A DNA stretch of 59,634 nt from an uncultured Spartobacteria bacterium (GCA_903933715.1 CAIZLD010000008.1:1-59634), one strand, 5' to 3'; counted from the stretch's first letter, positions 16,227 through 28,125 are shown. The notes: a model not told the origin generated them from the sequence alone. Program-made: numbers and translations.

Positions 16227-18668
16227 ATGACGTCTACACCGGAACTTCTCGCCCCGGCGGGCAACTGGGATTGTGTGCGCGCGGCCATCGCCAACGGCGC
16301 GGACGCGGTCTACTTCGGCCTGCCCCGGTTCAATGCCCGGATGCGGGCCGACAATTTCACCGAGGCTGAACTCCCGCAACTGGTCGCCTTCTGTCACCAG
16401 CACGGCGTGAAGGCTTACGCGGCGTTCAATATTCTGGTCTTTGGCGATGAACTCGAAGAAGCCGCCGATTTTCTGCGTTTGCTCAACCGTTCCGGCGTCG
16501 ATGCCGTGATCGTTCAGGACGTCGGGCTGGCCCGGCTCGCCCGCCGGATCGTGCCGGAGCTGCCGCTCCACGCTTCCACGCAAATGACGATCACCTCGCC
16601 CGAGGGAGCCGCCATCGTTCAGCGCGAACTGGGGATCGACCGGGCGGTGCTGGCTCGTGAGTTGTCGTTGCGCGAGCTGGAGAAATTCGCGGGCAGCCCG
16701 CTGGCGCTTGAAGTCTTTGTGCACGGCGCGCTTTGTGTCGCCTACTCGGGCCAATGCTTGACCAGCGAATCGTTGGGCCAACGCAGCGCCAATCGCGGCG
16801 AGTGCGCCCAGGCGTGCCGGTTGCCTTACGATCTGTTGGTTGACGGAGTGCGGCGCGATCTCGGCGACAAAAAATACCTCCTCTCGCCCCAAGACCTGGC
16901 GGCGGTGGAGGATATTCCCGCGCTGATCGAACGCGGCGTCGTTTCGTTTAAAATCGAGGGCCGCCTCAAATCGCCCGAATACGTTGCCGCCGTTTGCCAA
17001 GTCTACCGCAAGGCGATTGACGCCGCCCTGGAAAAGCGAACCTGGAAACCGGCTCCATTGGACGGCTACCAATTGGAAATGGCGTTTTCGCGCGGTTTCT
17101 TTACCGGCTGGCTGCACGGCGTAGATCACCAGAAACTCGTTGCCGCCCGGTTTGGAAAAAAGCGCGGGGCGCTGGTCGGACGCATCGGTCGGGTGGGACG
17201 CGATTTCGTGGAGATTGCCGCGCTGGAAACTCCCGTCAAACCAGGCGATGGAGTGGTCTTCGATACCGGCGGCGACCCGGACCGGGAGCAGGGCGGACGC
17301 GTTTACGAGATCCGCGGTTCGCGTCTTTTTTTCAAACACGACCATCTCGATTTTGCCCAGCTTTCGCCCGGCCACCGTGTCTGGAAAACCGATGATCCGG
17401 CCCTCAACGCCGCATTGAAAAAGAGCTACGGCGGCAACCTCACCCCGCGCCACCGCGCCGCCGTTGCGCTCCGCGTTTCGGGCCGGGCGGAGGCGCCGCT
17501 CACGCTCGAAGCGCAACTATGCGGCCAGACGTTTTCCGTCACCTCGTCGATCCCGCTTCAGCTCGCCCGCACCGCGCCGCTCACGCCGGAAAAATTGCGC
17601 GAACACCTGGGCCGCTTTGGAGCCGCCCCGTTCGTGATGGAAACGCTGGCGAACGACTTGGAAGGGGCGGTCATTCTGCCGATTGGCGAGTTAAACCGGA
17701 TGCGCCGGGAACTCACCGTGCTATTGGAATCGAGCATCGATGCCGCCCCGCGGGTGGAAACGGGAACGGCCGTTGCGCAGCTTCTTTCGGAGCTTCCCCA
17801 TTCCAAAACAACGTTGGAAGCGGCACCCGAACTGAGCGTTCTCTGCCGCACTTTGGAACAACTCGAAACCGCCATGCAATGCGGCATCAGAACGCTCCTG
17901 CTCGATTTCGAAGACGTTCGCCGCTACAAAGAGGCCGTTTCGCAACTGCGGGCCAGCGCGCCCGATGCGAATGTCTTTCTCGCCACCCCGCGCATTCAAA
18001 AAGCCGGGGAAGAAGGTTTTTTCAAATTGATCGAGGCGGCGCAACCGGACGGCGTACTCGTCCGCAATCTGGGCGCAGCCGATCACTTCCGCGGAGGTCC
18101 GTTGCGCAAGATTGGCGATTTCTCCCTCAATATCGCCAACCCGTTAAGCGCCGATTTCTTCATGGCCCGAGGGCTGGAACGCCTCACCGTCTCTTACGAT
18201 TTGAACCTGGAACAAGTGCTGGCGCTGCTTCGGGACGCGCCAGCGAACTGGTTTGAAATCACCCTCCACCAACACATGCCGATGTTTCACATGGAGCATT
18301 GCGTTTTTGCGGCGTTCCTTTCCGAAGGGCATTCCCATCTCGATTGCGGTCGCCCATGCGAAGGCCAGCGCGTGCATCTGCGCGACCGGGTCGGCATCGA
18401 GCATCCGTTGCGCGCCGATGCCGGATGCCGCAACACGCTCTACAACGCCATCCCGCAAACCGGGGCGCAGTTTTACCCCGAACTGCTCGCCGCGGGGGTG
18501 CGGCATTTCCGGGTCGAGTTGCTCGAAGAAAACGCCGGGCAAACCGGGCGCATCGTCCGGGCCTACCAGACTCTTTTGGCAGGGGGGCAAAGCGGCGAGG
18601 AGCTTTGGCGCGAACTGCGGGCGCAATCGCGGCTCGGCGTGACCCAGGGAACCTACCGGCTATCCTGA
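16227..18668 (+). CDS. U32 peptidase-family protein (RlhA/TrhP-like)
   Basis: The 813-residue protein begins MTSTPELLAPAGNWDCVRAA, the N-terminal signature of the U32 family, and continues with FGLPRFNARMRADNF and the family core FVHGALCVAYSGQCLTSE followed by NRGECAQACRLPYD. These four cysteines match the cluster-binding cysteines of RlhA/TrhP, which use prephenate in hydroxylation of 23S rRNA or tRNA uridine. The C-terminal part has a second cysteine-rich segment (HMEHCVFAAFLS, DCGRPCEG), making it longer than the minimal family. I start at the ATG at 16227, since the frame upstream is proline/arginine-rich and lies by the repeat. RNA hydroxylation is more likely than proteolysis, but the exact substrate is unknown. 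Confidence 0.88.
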   Translation: MTSTPELLAPAGNWDCVRAAIANGADAVYFGLPRFNARMRADNFTEAELPQLVAFCHQHGVKAYAAFNILVFGDELEEAADFLRLLNRSGVDAVIVQDVGLARLARRIVPELPLHASTQMTITSPEGAAIVQRELGIDRAVLARELSLRELEKFAGSPLALEVFVHGALCVAYSGQCLTSESLGQRSANRGECAQACRLPYDLLVDGVRRDLGDKKYLLSPQDLAAVEDIPALIERGVVSFKIEGRLKSPEYVAAVCQVYRKAIDAALEKRTWKPAPLDGYQLEMAFSRGFFTGWLHGVDHQKLVAARFGKKRGALVGRIGRVGRDFVEIAALETPVKPGDGVVFDTGGDPDREQGGRVYEIRGSRLFFKHDHLDFAQLSPGHRVWKTDDPALNAALKKSYGGNLTPRHRAAVALRVSGRAEAPLTLEAQLCGQTFSVTSSIPLQLARTAPLTPEKLREHLGRFGAAPFVMETLANDLEGAVILPIGELNRMRRELTVLLESSIDAAPRVETGTAVAQLLSELPHSKTTLEAAPELSVLCRTLEQLETAMQCGIRTLLLDFEDVRRYKEAVSQLRASAPDANVFLATPRIQKAGEEGFFKLIEAAQPDGVLVRNLGAADHFRGGPLRKIGDFSLNIANPLSADFFMARGLERLTVSYDLNLEQVLALLRDAPANWFEITLHQHMPMFHMEHCVFAAFLSEGHSHLDCGRPCEGQRVHLRDRVGIEHPLRADAGCRNTLYNAIPQTGAQFYPELLAAGVRHFRVELLEENAGQTGRIVRAYQTLLAGGQSGEELWRELRAQSRLGVTQGTYRLS

Positions 18669-18741
18669 GCGCGGAAAAAATTTCTCGATGGGGGGTTTGA
18701 TCTTTTCACCGGGGGGCGTATTCTCGGGACTTACTCGACCT

Positions 18742-19905
18742 ATGTTGCGGAAAATTTTTCTCCTGGCCGCCAGCTTTTGCGCGGCTCTCACGCTGACTTC
18801 CCCGGCGGCTCCGGCCCCGACGATCGTAATCAGCAAATCCGACTCGATCTCTCTGGCCCTGGCTCCCATGGGCGGCCCAAACGGCCCGGCGATTGCCAAG
18901 ATCGTTCAGGGGGATCTCGTACTCTCCGGGTTTTTCAGCTTCACCGATGCCGGCAAGGCGGCGATGACGGTGGGCGGAGTGGCAACCGGCGGCTCGCTCC
19001 AGGGCAAGGTGACCGATCGCGCGGGCGGCAATATTTTGATCCGCTCCTATGAAGGGGATGCCCGCCAGCAGGCCCACGCGTTCGCCAACGACATCATCGA
19101 GACGCTCACCGGGAACAAAGGGATGGCCGGGAGCAAAATCGCGTTTATCGCCGCGCGTGGAGGGAAGAAGGAGGTTTATACCGCCGATTGCGACGGCTCC
19201 AACCGGCGGCAGTTGACCTCGGATAATTCGCTCAGCGTCGCCCCTTCGCTAAGCCCCGACGGACGCCTCATCGCCTACACAAGCTATCTTAAAGGGTATG
19301 CCGATATCTACGTGATCGACCTCGGCAGCGGGGCTCGCAACCGCATCGTCAAATTCCCCGGCACCAACAGCGGCGCGGCGTTCTCGCCCGATGGCAGCGA
19401 AATCGCCTGCTCGGCAAGCCGCGATGGCAACCCGGAGCTGTACGTGGTCGCGCCGGACGGTTCCGGGGCGCGGCGGCTCACGCATACGCCGGGAGTGGAG
19501 TCGTCCCCCTCGTGGTCCCCCGATGGTCGCGAGATCGTCTATTCTTCAGATAACACCGGCTCGCCGCAGCTTTACCGGATCTCGGCGGGCGGCGGCACCG
19601 GGCGCATCCTTTCGACCGGGCATGGCTATTGCACCAAGCCGAACTGGTCGCCGGACGGCAAAAAAATCGCCTTTAACATCCGCGAGGGGGGCAATTTCCA
19701 GGTTGCGGTGCTGGATCTCGCGGGAGGCGGCACACGCGTTGTCACCGGCGGGGACGAGGCCCGCGACCCCGTTTGGGGGCCGGATTCGCGCCATCTGCTC
19801 TTTACCCAGGGCGGCAACCTGATGATGCTTGACGTCCAAACCGCCCGGAAGATTAATCTCGTCAACGGCATCGGCTCGATCTCCGAGCCGACCTGGTCCC
19901 GCTAA
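18742..19905 (+). CDS. tolB: TolB-like periplasmic beta-propeller protein
   Basis: The 387-residue product starts MLRKIFLLAASFCAAL, a signal peptide ending near SPAAPA. The mature protein has a short N-terminal TolB domain (IVQGDLVLSGFFSFTD) and a six-bladed WD40-like propeller with repeated SPDG motifs (LSPDGRLIAY, FSPDGSEIAC, WSPDGREIVY, WSPDGKKIAF). TolB works with Pal in the Tol-Pal system that keeps the outer membrane attached during division. pal follows 59 bp downstream. TolA, TolQ and TolR are not in the window. Confidence 0.93.
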   Translation: MLRKIFLLAASFCAALTLTSPAAPAPTIVISKSDSISLALAPMGGPNGPAIAKIVQGDLVLSGFFSFTDAGKAAMTVGGVATGGSLQGKVTDRAGGNILIRSYEGDARQQAHAFANDIIETLTGNKGMAGSKIAFIAARGGKKEVYTADCDGSNRRQLTSDNSLSVAPSLSPDGRLIAYTSYLKGYADIYVIDLGSGARNRIVKFPGTNSGAAFSPDGSEIACSASRDGNPELYVVAPDGSGARRLTHTPGVESSPSWSPDGREIVYSSDNTGSPQLYRISAGGGTGRILSTGHGYCTKPNWSPDGKKIAFNIREGGNFQVAVLDLAGGGTRVVTGGDEARDPVWGPDSRHLLFTQGGNLMMLDVQTARKINLVNGIGSISEPTWSR

Positions 19906-19910
19906 CCTTA

Positions 19911-19940
19911 AATCTGCGTCCATCTGCGAAATCTGCGGAT
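19911..19940. repeat. Short ATCTGCGAAATCTGCGGAT-type intergenic repeat
   Basis: A run of near-identical AATCTGCG units fills the gap between tolB and pal. Related copies flank the other side of pal in both orientations (20497-20527 inverted, 20558-20586 direct). Such short repeats are common between genes in Verrucomicrobia-like genomes. No function is evident. Confidence 0.7.
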
Positions 19941-19964
19941 AAAAACACACATCCCACACACACC

Positions 19965-20477
19965 ATGAAACTCCGACTCCTCTCCCACCTCGCGCTTTGC
20001 GGCGCTTTGATGCTTTCCCTCAACGCCTGTGCGCTTTTCAAGAAAAAGCCCAAATACGCCGGCATGTCCGATAGCGACATGGTCAGCGGCGCCCCCCTTC
20101 CCGAGCGCACTGAAGGGGTCTCCTTCACCGGGGATAACGTCGATCGGAGCAAGTTTTCACCCGTTCACTTCGGCTACGACAGCGTCTCTGTGGAAGCTTC
20201 CGACCTGGGCAAGCTCAATGAAGTGGCCAAATTCATGAAAAACTCCGATAAGCAGATCATCATCGCCGGGTTCACCGACGAGCGCGGCACGGCCGAATAC
20301 AACCGCGGCCTGGGCGAACGCCGGGCGCAGGCGGTCCGCACGGTTCTGCTGCAAAAAGGGGTCAGCGAAACTTCGATCCAGACCACCAGCTTCGGTTCCG
20401 AAATGCCCGCCGATGAAGGCCATAACGAAGCGGCCTGGGCCAAGAACCGCCGCGCCGAATTTGGCGTGACGAAGTAA
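19965..20477 (+). CDS. pal: Peptidoglycan-associated lipoprotein Pal
   Basis: The 170-residue protein has a lipoprotein signal peptide with lipobox LNAC (cysteine near residue 22). An OmpA-like peptidoglycan-binding domain covers about residues 65-170, with FGYDSVSV, IIIAGFTDERGTAEYN and LGERRAQAVRTVLL followed by NRRAEF, the residues that hold diaminopimelate. It is anchored in the outer membrane and partners TolB immediately upstream. Length and motif order are normal for Pal. Confidence 0.95.
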   Translation: MKLRLLSHLALCGALMLSLNACALFKKKPKYAGMSDSDMVSGAPLPERTEGVSFTGDNVDRSKFSPVHFGYDSVSVEASDLGKLNEVAKFMKNSDKQIIIAGFTDERGTAEYNRGLGERRAQAVRTVLLQKGVSETSIQTTSFGSEMPADEGHNEAAWAKNRRAEFGVTK

Positions 20478-20496
20478 ATCCCGCAAAGCAGAAGAC

Positions 20497-20586
20497 ATCC
20501 GCAGATTGCGCAGATGACCGCAGATTTCCAGAATAAGAAAATGAGCCGCCTCCTTTCATTTGCGAAAATCTGCGAAATCTGCGGAT
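20497..20586. repeat. Inverted pair of ATCTGCG-type repeats between pal and recA
   Basis: Segment 20497-20527 (ATCCGCAGATTGCGCAGAT) is the reverse complement type of the repeat at 20558-20586 (TGCGAAATCTGCGGAT), so the two could form a stem over a 30 bp loop in the 170 bp pal-recA gap. No T-run follows. No LexA-type SOS box was recognised in front of recA. Confidence 0.6.
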
Positions 20587-20647
20587 AACCTCTTCTCTTT
20601 CCCCCATTCCCTGTTAATTTTTCCCCTACCCAAACGACCCGGATATT

Positions 20648-21676
20648 ATGGCCAAGACCGACGCTCCCGCCGAAGACAAGCAGACCGCTGCACGCAACAA
20701 AAACCTCGACCTCGCCATTCAGCAGATCGAGAAAGATTACGGAACCGGGGCGATCATGCGCCTGGGATCGAAGACCTCCATGGAAGTGGAAGTCATCCCG
20801 TCGGGCAACATTCTCATCGACCGCGCACTGGGCGTCGGCGGGTTTCCCCGGGGCCGCGTGATTGAAATTTTCGGTCCCGAATCGAGCGGCAAAACGACCC
20901 TCACGCTCACCGTCGTCGCGCAAGCGCAGAAGCGCGGCGGGCTGGCGGCTTTCATCGACGTCGAACATGCGCTCGACCCCCAATACGCCCGCAAGCTCGG
21001 GGTCAACATCGACGATCTGCTCGTTTCCCAGCCCAGCTCGGGCGAGGAAGCGCTGCGCATCTGCGAAACGCTCGTCCGCTCCAACGCGCTGGATGTCATC
21101 GTGCTCGACTCCGTGGCCGCGCTCGTGACCAAGCAGGAACTCGAAGGGGAGATTGGCGATTCCACCGTCGGCGCCCAGGCCCGCTTGATGAGCGCCGCTT
21201 TGCGCAAGCTGACCTCGCTTATTTCCAAGGCCCAGACCGCCTGCATTTTCACCAACCAGATCCGCGAAAAAATCGGCGTCATGTTTGGCAACCCGGAGAC
21301 AACTCCCGGCGGCAAGGCGCTCAAGTTTTACTCCAGCGTGCGGTGCGACATCCGGCGCATCGGAGCGATCAAGACCGGCGACGGCACCGTCACCGGCAAC
21401 CGTACCAAGCTCAAGATCGTCAAAAACAAAGTCGCGCCGCCGTTCACCGAGTGCGAGTTCGACATCATGTATAACGAGGGGATTTCCCACACCGGGTCGC
21501 TGCTCGATCTCGCATTGGAGAAGGGGATCATCGAGAAGCGCGGTTCGTGGTTGAGCTACAAGGGCAACCAGCTTGCCCAGGGCCGCGATGCGGGTAAGGA
21601 AGCGCTCAAGGCCGATGCCGCACTCTTCGAGGAAATCGAAGCCGCCGTGAAGGCCAAGATGGACGAGCCAGCGTGA
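20648..21676 (+). CDS. recA: Recombinase RecA
   Basis: RecA (342 aa) drives homologous recombination and SOS co-proteolysis. Walker A is GPESSGKTT (residues 76-84); other blocks are [36 protein letters not shown], the L2 loop region [22 protein letters not shown], and [10 protein letters not shown]. Length is normal. The stop codon is the centre of a small palindrome, CCAGCG-TGA-CGCTGG. Confidence 0.99.
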   Translation: MAKTDAPAEDKQTAARNKNLDLAIQQIEKDYGTGAIMRLGSKTSMEVEVIPSGNILIDRALGVGGFPRGRVIEIFGPESSGKTTLTLTVVAQAQKRGGLAAFIDVEHALDPQYARKLGVNIDDLLVSQPSSGEEALRICETLVRSNALDVIVLDSVAALVTKQELEGEIGDSTVGAQARLMSAALRKLTSLISKAQTACIFTNQIREKIGVMFGNPETTPGGKALKFYSSVRCDIRRIGAIKTGDGTVTGNRTKLKIVKNKVAPPFTECEFDIMYNEGISHTGSLLDLALEKGIIEKRGSWLSYKGNQLAQGRDAGKEALKADAALFEEIEAAVKAKMDEPA

Positions 21677-21956
21677 CGCTGGACCCGGTCCGCGCTGCCG
21701 CGCGATACGGCGGCTGCGCGCGCCGTGCTGATGGCAGGTGCCGGTGTGATGCGAACCCAAAAAGGTGGATCGCGACATCGGGGCGCGATAAGAGCGGCTC
21801 GCCACGTCTCCCACCCACGCGTCATCCTGAATCGCCCACGGAGTGGTTGATCCACCTTCGTTTTACCCGCTGGCGGCCGGAGGCTTGCCTTGCAATCGGG
21901 GCCGCGACCTTTTAGGTTTTCCATTCCGCCGTGAACTTTTGGCGGGACTTTTTGTT
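21677..21956. other. Intergenic region recA-alaS with inverted repeats
   Basis: No gene is visible in these 280 bp. The left end overlaps the palindrome around the recA stop. AAGGTGGATC (21762-21771) and GATCCACCTT (21849-21858) form a 10 bp inverted pair; GGTGGATCG copies recur at 43613 and 46614-46735. Near alaS, CCGCC and GGCGG flank a ten-base loop and are followed by GACTTTTTG, a weak terminator- or attenuator-like hairpin right before the start codon. Confidence 0.55.
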
Positions 21957-24671
<2,715 letters not shown>

Positions 24672-24672
24672 C

Positions 24673-25896
24673 GTGCAGGCTCAAAAGCCGCCGCGGCATC
24701 TCCCGCTTTTGCTCGGGACGCTGACCGCTTTTGGTCCGCTCTCGATCGACATGTACCTGCCCGCGTTCCCTCAAATTACGAGGGAAATGGCGGCGCGGCC
24801 CGGCGCGGTCTCGTTGACATTGGCCGTGTTCCTGCTGGCGGTGAGTTTGAGCCAGGTTTTTTACGGTCCGCTGGCCGACCGTTACGGACGCCGCAAGCCG
24901 TTGCTGGTCGGCTGCGTTCTCTACGCGCTCGGCTCGCTCGGGTGCGCTTTGGCCCCTTCCATGGGAATCCTCATTGCGGCCCGTGCGGTGCAGGCATTGG
25001 GCGGGGCGGCGGGGATGGTGGTGGCCCGGGCGGTCGTGCGGGATGTTTACCATGAACGGGAGGCGGCCCGCGTGTTTTCGGAACTGATGCTGGTGATGGG
25101 GGCCGCGCCGATCCTGGCCCCGTGGCTCGGCGGGAAAATCCTGCTCTTGGGAAGCTGGCGGCTGATTTTCTTCCTGCTGGCGGGGTTTGGTGCATTCTGC
25201 TGGTGGATGACGAACCGGGGATTGCCGGAAACGCTGCCGCATCCGAATCGCTCGCGGGAAAATCTCCGGGGTGTGTTCGATACTTTTGGCGCGTTGCTGG
25301 CGAACCGGCGTTTTCTCGGATACGCGCTGGTGGCCGGGTTCACGGCGGGAACGAATTTCGCTTACATCTCCGGCTCGTCGTTCGTCTATATCGAGTTGCA
25401 CGGGATTTCCGCCCAACATTTTGGCTATTTTTTTGGAGCCAACGCGCTCGGGTTGATCGGGGCCGCGCAGATCAACCGGTTGCTTTTGCGAAGATTCGCG
25501 CCGGAGTCGATTCTCGATGGCTCGCTTACGATCAATATGATGGCCGGGTGCGCGCTGGTGGCTTGCGGGGCGACGAACTGGGGCGGGCTCCCGGCGTTGG
25601 CTGCGCTGCTTTTTGTCTCGTTGGCGAGCGTGGGATTGACGTTCCCGAATTTAATGGCGGCGGCGATGGCTCCGTTTGGACGGATGGCGGGAAGCGCCTC
25701 GGCAGTTCTCGGGACGGTCCAATTTGCCGTTGGGGCTTTGGCTGGGGCGTTGGTCGGTTTATTGCACAACGGGACGGCATTGCCGATGACGGCGGTGGTC
25801 GCATCGTGCGCCACGGGCGGATTGATTGCCTTGCGCACGCTGGCCCCGAGCAAACGGTTGCCGCGCCCGTTTGTGCTGTCGGTGCCGGAGGATTAG
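24673..25896 (+). CDS. MFS multidrug efflux transporter, Bcr/CflA type
   Basis: A 407-residue, twelve-helix transporter. The start LLLGTLTAFGPLSIDMYLPAFPQI and the motif A loop YGPLADRYGRRKPLLVG are characteristic of Bcr/CflA drug:H+ antiporters; motif C-like glycine-rich VQALGGAAGMVVARAVVRDV follows. I start at the GTG at 24673, one base after the alaS stop, with GGGGAG upstream. Its TAG stop is the first codon of repeat element C. Bicyclomycin, sulfonamide or other substrates are known in the family; the substrate here is unknown. Confidence 0.9.
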   Translation: MQAQKPPRHLPLLLGTLTAFGPLSIDMYLPAFPQITREMAARPGAVSLTLAVFLLAVSLSQVFYGPLADRYGRRKPLLVGCVLYALGSLGCALAPSMGILIAARAVQALGGAAGMVVARAVVRDVYHEREAARVFSELMLVMGAAPILAPWLGGKILLLGSWRLIFFLLAGFGAFCWWMTNRGLPETLPHPNRSRENLRGVFDTFGALLANRRFLGYALVAGFTAGTNFAYISGSSFVYIELHGISAQHFGYFFGANALGLIGAAQINRLLLRRFAPESILDGSLTINMMAGCALVACGATNWGGLPALAALLFVSLASVGLTFPNLMAAAMAPFGRMAGSASAVLGTVQFAVGALAGALVGLLHNGTALPMTAVVASCATGGLIALRTLAPSKRLPRPFVLSVPED

Positions 25897-26157
25897 GCTG
25901 AATCGACCATTCAGGTCGAGCCAAACCCAAAGGGTTTGAAGCCGATAGCCGGTGGTTGAGCGAAGCGATACCACCGGGATAGGCAATGGAAGAATTCACC
26001 CCAAAGGGGTGGCAGAGAGCATTGCCTCGTTTTCTGCCACCCCTTTGGGGTGAGGCGCGGTTTTGCATTGAACCGGTGGTGTCGCTAACGCTCAACCACC
26101 GGCTATTCGCTGGCAACCCTCCGGGTTGCGGCGGCTTTTGGATGTCGATTCAGATTA
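25894..26157. repeat. Nested palindromic repeat element, copy C (inverted relative to B)
   Basis: The 264 bp element starts at the TAG of the transporter gene. Left end GGCTGAATCGACCATTC has one extra base; the right end GATGTCGATTCAGATTA is worn. Arms lie at 25947-25977 and 26073-26104. As a whole its reverse complement matches copy B closely. It fills the 267 bp between two convergent genes, where it may act as a bidirectional terminator. The helicase stop lies 7 bp beyond its right end. Confidence 0.92.
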
Positions 26158-26163
26158 AACCGC

Positions 26164-27573
26164 CTATCTGCGGCCGGGGCTCCAGGTCATGCCGCCGGGA
26201 ACGCCCCGCACGCTCGGGGTGTTTTTCCCTTTGCCGCCCGGACCTCCGCCGCTGCGTTGACCGCTCTCTTTGCGCTGGCCGCCTCCGGAACGGCGCTGCC
26301 CCCCGCCTGAGCGGGGGTTGGGTGCTTCATCCCTCGGGCCTTGGCCTCCACGGCCACCGCGTGAACCTCCACGGCCACTCCCTCCGCCGCCGCGACTGCG
26401 CTCGCCCTCGTCTCCGGGAGCGCGTTGGGGAGCGGGTGCGGCGTAGTTGAACGCTTCGGCCCGTTTGCGTACGATGCCGCGTCCGATGAACCGTTCCAGC
26501 GTGCGCAGGGCGGCCCGGTCTTCATCGGTCACAAAGCTGATCGCTTCCCCGACCCGCTGGGCCCGACCGGTGCGCCCGATGCGGTGGACGTAATCTTCGG
26601 CGTGCATCGGGAAATCAAAATTGACGACGTGCGAAATCCCTTCCACGTCGATCCCCCGCGCGGCGATATCGGTGGCGACCAGCACGCGCACAGTGCCCGC
26701 CTTGAACTCTTTCAAAGCCCGGATGCGCTGGTTTTGCGAGCGGTTGGAATGGAGCGTGGCGGTCTTGATCCCGTCGCGTTCGAGCACGCGTGCGATCCGG
26801 TCCGCGCCATGTTTGGTGCGGGAGAAAACGAGCACGGAATCGAGCCCGTTATCGCGCAAAAGATGGGCCAGCAACGCCGGTTTGAGATGCTTGGAAATTT
26901 CGTAGACGAACTGGGTGACGGTCTCCGCCGGGTTGGAGCGCCGCCCGATCTCCACGCTCTTGGGCGATTGGAGAAACTCGTGGGTGAGGGTCTCGATTTC
27001 CTTGGAAAGAGTGGCGGAAAAAAGAAGGGTTTGCCGTTTTTTGGGCATCGCCCGGACGATGCGCCGGATGTCTGGAAGGAAGCCCATATCGAGCATCCGG
27101 TCGGCCTCGTCGAGGACCAGATGAGTCAAGCCGGAGAAATCGCCGTGGCGCTGCTTCATCAAATCCAAAAGGCGGCCCGGCGTGGCGATGATCAATTCCA
27201 CCCCGGCCCGAAGCGCCTCGATTTGCGGACGCTCCCCGACTCCGCCAAAGACGGTGGCCATGCGGAACGGGAGGTATTTGGCATAGGCGCGGACGTTTTC
27301 CTCAATCTGGGCTGCCAGTTCCCGCGTGGGGGCGAGCACCAGGACGCGGATGCCCGGTTTGTTCGCGCCGCCGCTGATTTCGTTGAGCTTGGCGAGGATC
27401 GGCAAAACGAACGCCGCGGTTTTGCCGGTGCCGGTTTGGGCGATCCCGATGAGATCGTGCCCCTCCCGGATGAGAGGGATGGCCGCGGCCTGGATCGGCG
27501 TCGGTTCGGTGTAACCGGCTTCCTGGAGAGCTTTTAAAATATTGGGACCGAGACCGAGCGTGCGAAAAGGCAT
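26164..27573 (-). CDS. DEAD-box RNA helicase (RhlE-like) with RG-rich tail
   Basis: The 469-residue protein has the full ATP-dependent RNA helicase core: Q motif (GYTEPTPIQAAAIP), AQTGTGKT, PTRELAAQ, TPGRLLDL, DEADRMLDMGF, SAT, then the second RecA-like domain with VLVATDIAARGIDVEG and HRIGRTGRA. From about residue 385 the tail is arginine/glycine-rich (GGSGRGGSRGGRGG), as in RhlE-type helicases that bind RNA non-specifically. Likely roles are ribosome assembly or RNA decay at low temperature. It is divergent from the ferredoxin gene. Confidence 0.95.
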   Translation of the reverse strand: MPFRTLGLGPNILKALQEAGYTEPTPIQAAAIPLIREGHDLIGIAQTGTGKTAAFVLPILAKLNEISGGANKPGIRVLVLAPTRELAAQIEENVRAYAKYLPFRMATVFGGVGERPQIEALRAGVELIIATPGRLLDLMKQRHGDFSGLTHLVLDEADRMLDMGFLPDIRRIVRAMPKKRQTLLFSATLSKEIETLTHEFLQSPKSVEIGRRSNPAETVTQFVYEISKHLKPALLAHLLRDNGLDSVLVFSRTKHGADRIARVLERDGIKTATLHSNRSQNQRIRALKEFKAGTVRVLVATDIAARGIDVEGISHVVNFDFPMHAEDYVHRIGRTGRAQRVGEAISFVTDEDRAALRTLERFIGRGIVRKRAEAFNYAAPAPQRAPGDEGERSRGGGGSGRGGSRGGRGGQGPRDEAPNPRSGGGQRRSGGGQRKESGQRSGGGPGGKGKNTPSVRGVPGGMTWSPGRR

Positions 27574-27667
27574 AAGGGATCAAGATGGGGCAGGATGCGC
27601 CGATGCGCACGCTTATTCGGGGAAATCCCTATCCCAATCTGGAAAGGAATGCTATAAAAGGGGCGCT

Positions 27668-27838
27668 ATGGCTTACAAAATTACCGATGAGTGTGCCGCC
27701 TGCGGCACTTGCAAAGACGAATGTCCCCAGGGCGCAATCTCCGAAGGCTCCCCGATCTATAAAATCAATGCAGAACTGTGCATCGATTGCGGCGCTTGCG
27801 AAGGGGCTTGCCCGATGGGAGCAATTGTTGCCGAATAG
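27668..27838 (+). CDS. 2[4Fe-4S] ferredoxin
   Basis: This small 56-residue electron carrier starts MAYKITDECAACGTC. Two cluster motifs are visible: CAACGTCKDECP (C9, C12, C15, C19) and CIDCGACEGACP, the symmetric clostridial-type arrangement. I start at the ATG at 27668 with AAAGGGG upstream; longer versions extend into non-coding sequence. A strong terminator follows at 27876. The redox partner is not in the window. Confidence 0.95.
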   Translation: MAYKITDECAACGTCKDECPQGAISEGSPIYKINAELCIDCGACEGACPMGAIVAE

Positions 27839-27875
27839 GCGTCTTCTTGTTCGGGGGGCATCCCCCGTGCTGGTC

Positions 27876-27910
27876 AAAAGTCCCCGGTTTCAAACCTGGG
27901 ACTTTTTTTT
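27876..27910 (+). terminator. Intrinsic terminator after the ferredoxin gene
   Basis: AAAAGTCCC and GGGACTTTT flank an inner stem GGTTT-C-AAACC, giving a long nearly perfect hairpin, followed by eight Ts ending at 27910. It lies 38 bp after the ferredoxin stop. The T-arm-like inner stem led me to consider a tRNA, which I rejected. Confidence 0.85.
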
Positions 27911-27946
27911 ATTCCGCGCTCCGTGCCTTCTGAATGAAGTCTGAAA

Positions 27947-28125
27947 GCCGGGCTTTAGCCCGGCAACTCCGCTTTGCCACCGGCTTCAGCCGGTGGTGCC
28001 CGCCTAGTATAATATCTTGAGCCGGCTTCAGCCGGGCTTCTCTTGTTAAGAGGAAAAGCCCGGCTGAAGCCGGCTGGGGCTTGGGGTGCTTCGAAAACCA
28101 CCGGCTGAAGCCGGTGGCAAAGAGC
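27947..28125. repeat. CCACCGGCTTCAGCCGG hairpin repeat cluster
   Basis: Three nested or adjacent inverted repeats occupy the gap between the ferredoxin terminator and cutA: GCCGGGCT-TT-AGCCCGGC at 27947-27964; an outer pair built on GCCACCGGCTTCAGCCGGTGG (27971 onward) with its complement at 28098-28125; and an inner pair from GCCGGCTTCAGCCGGGCTT (28021) to its complement ending about 28075 with a short loop. The region could fold into one long stem. No coding potential is seen. Confidence 0.8.

Noticed and set aside
20587-20647. LexA/SOS box in front of recA
   Set aside because: No convincing palindrome of known LexA type could be seen; lineage-specific boxes cannot be excluded.
27876-27910. 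tRNA-like T-arm (GGTTTCAAACC) after the ferredoxin gene
   Set aside because: No acceptor, D- or anticodon arm at proper distances; the hairpin followed by eight Ts fits an intrinsic terminator.
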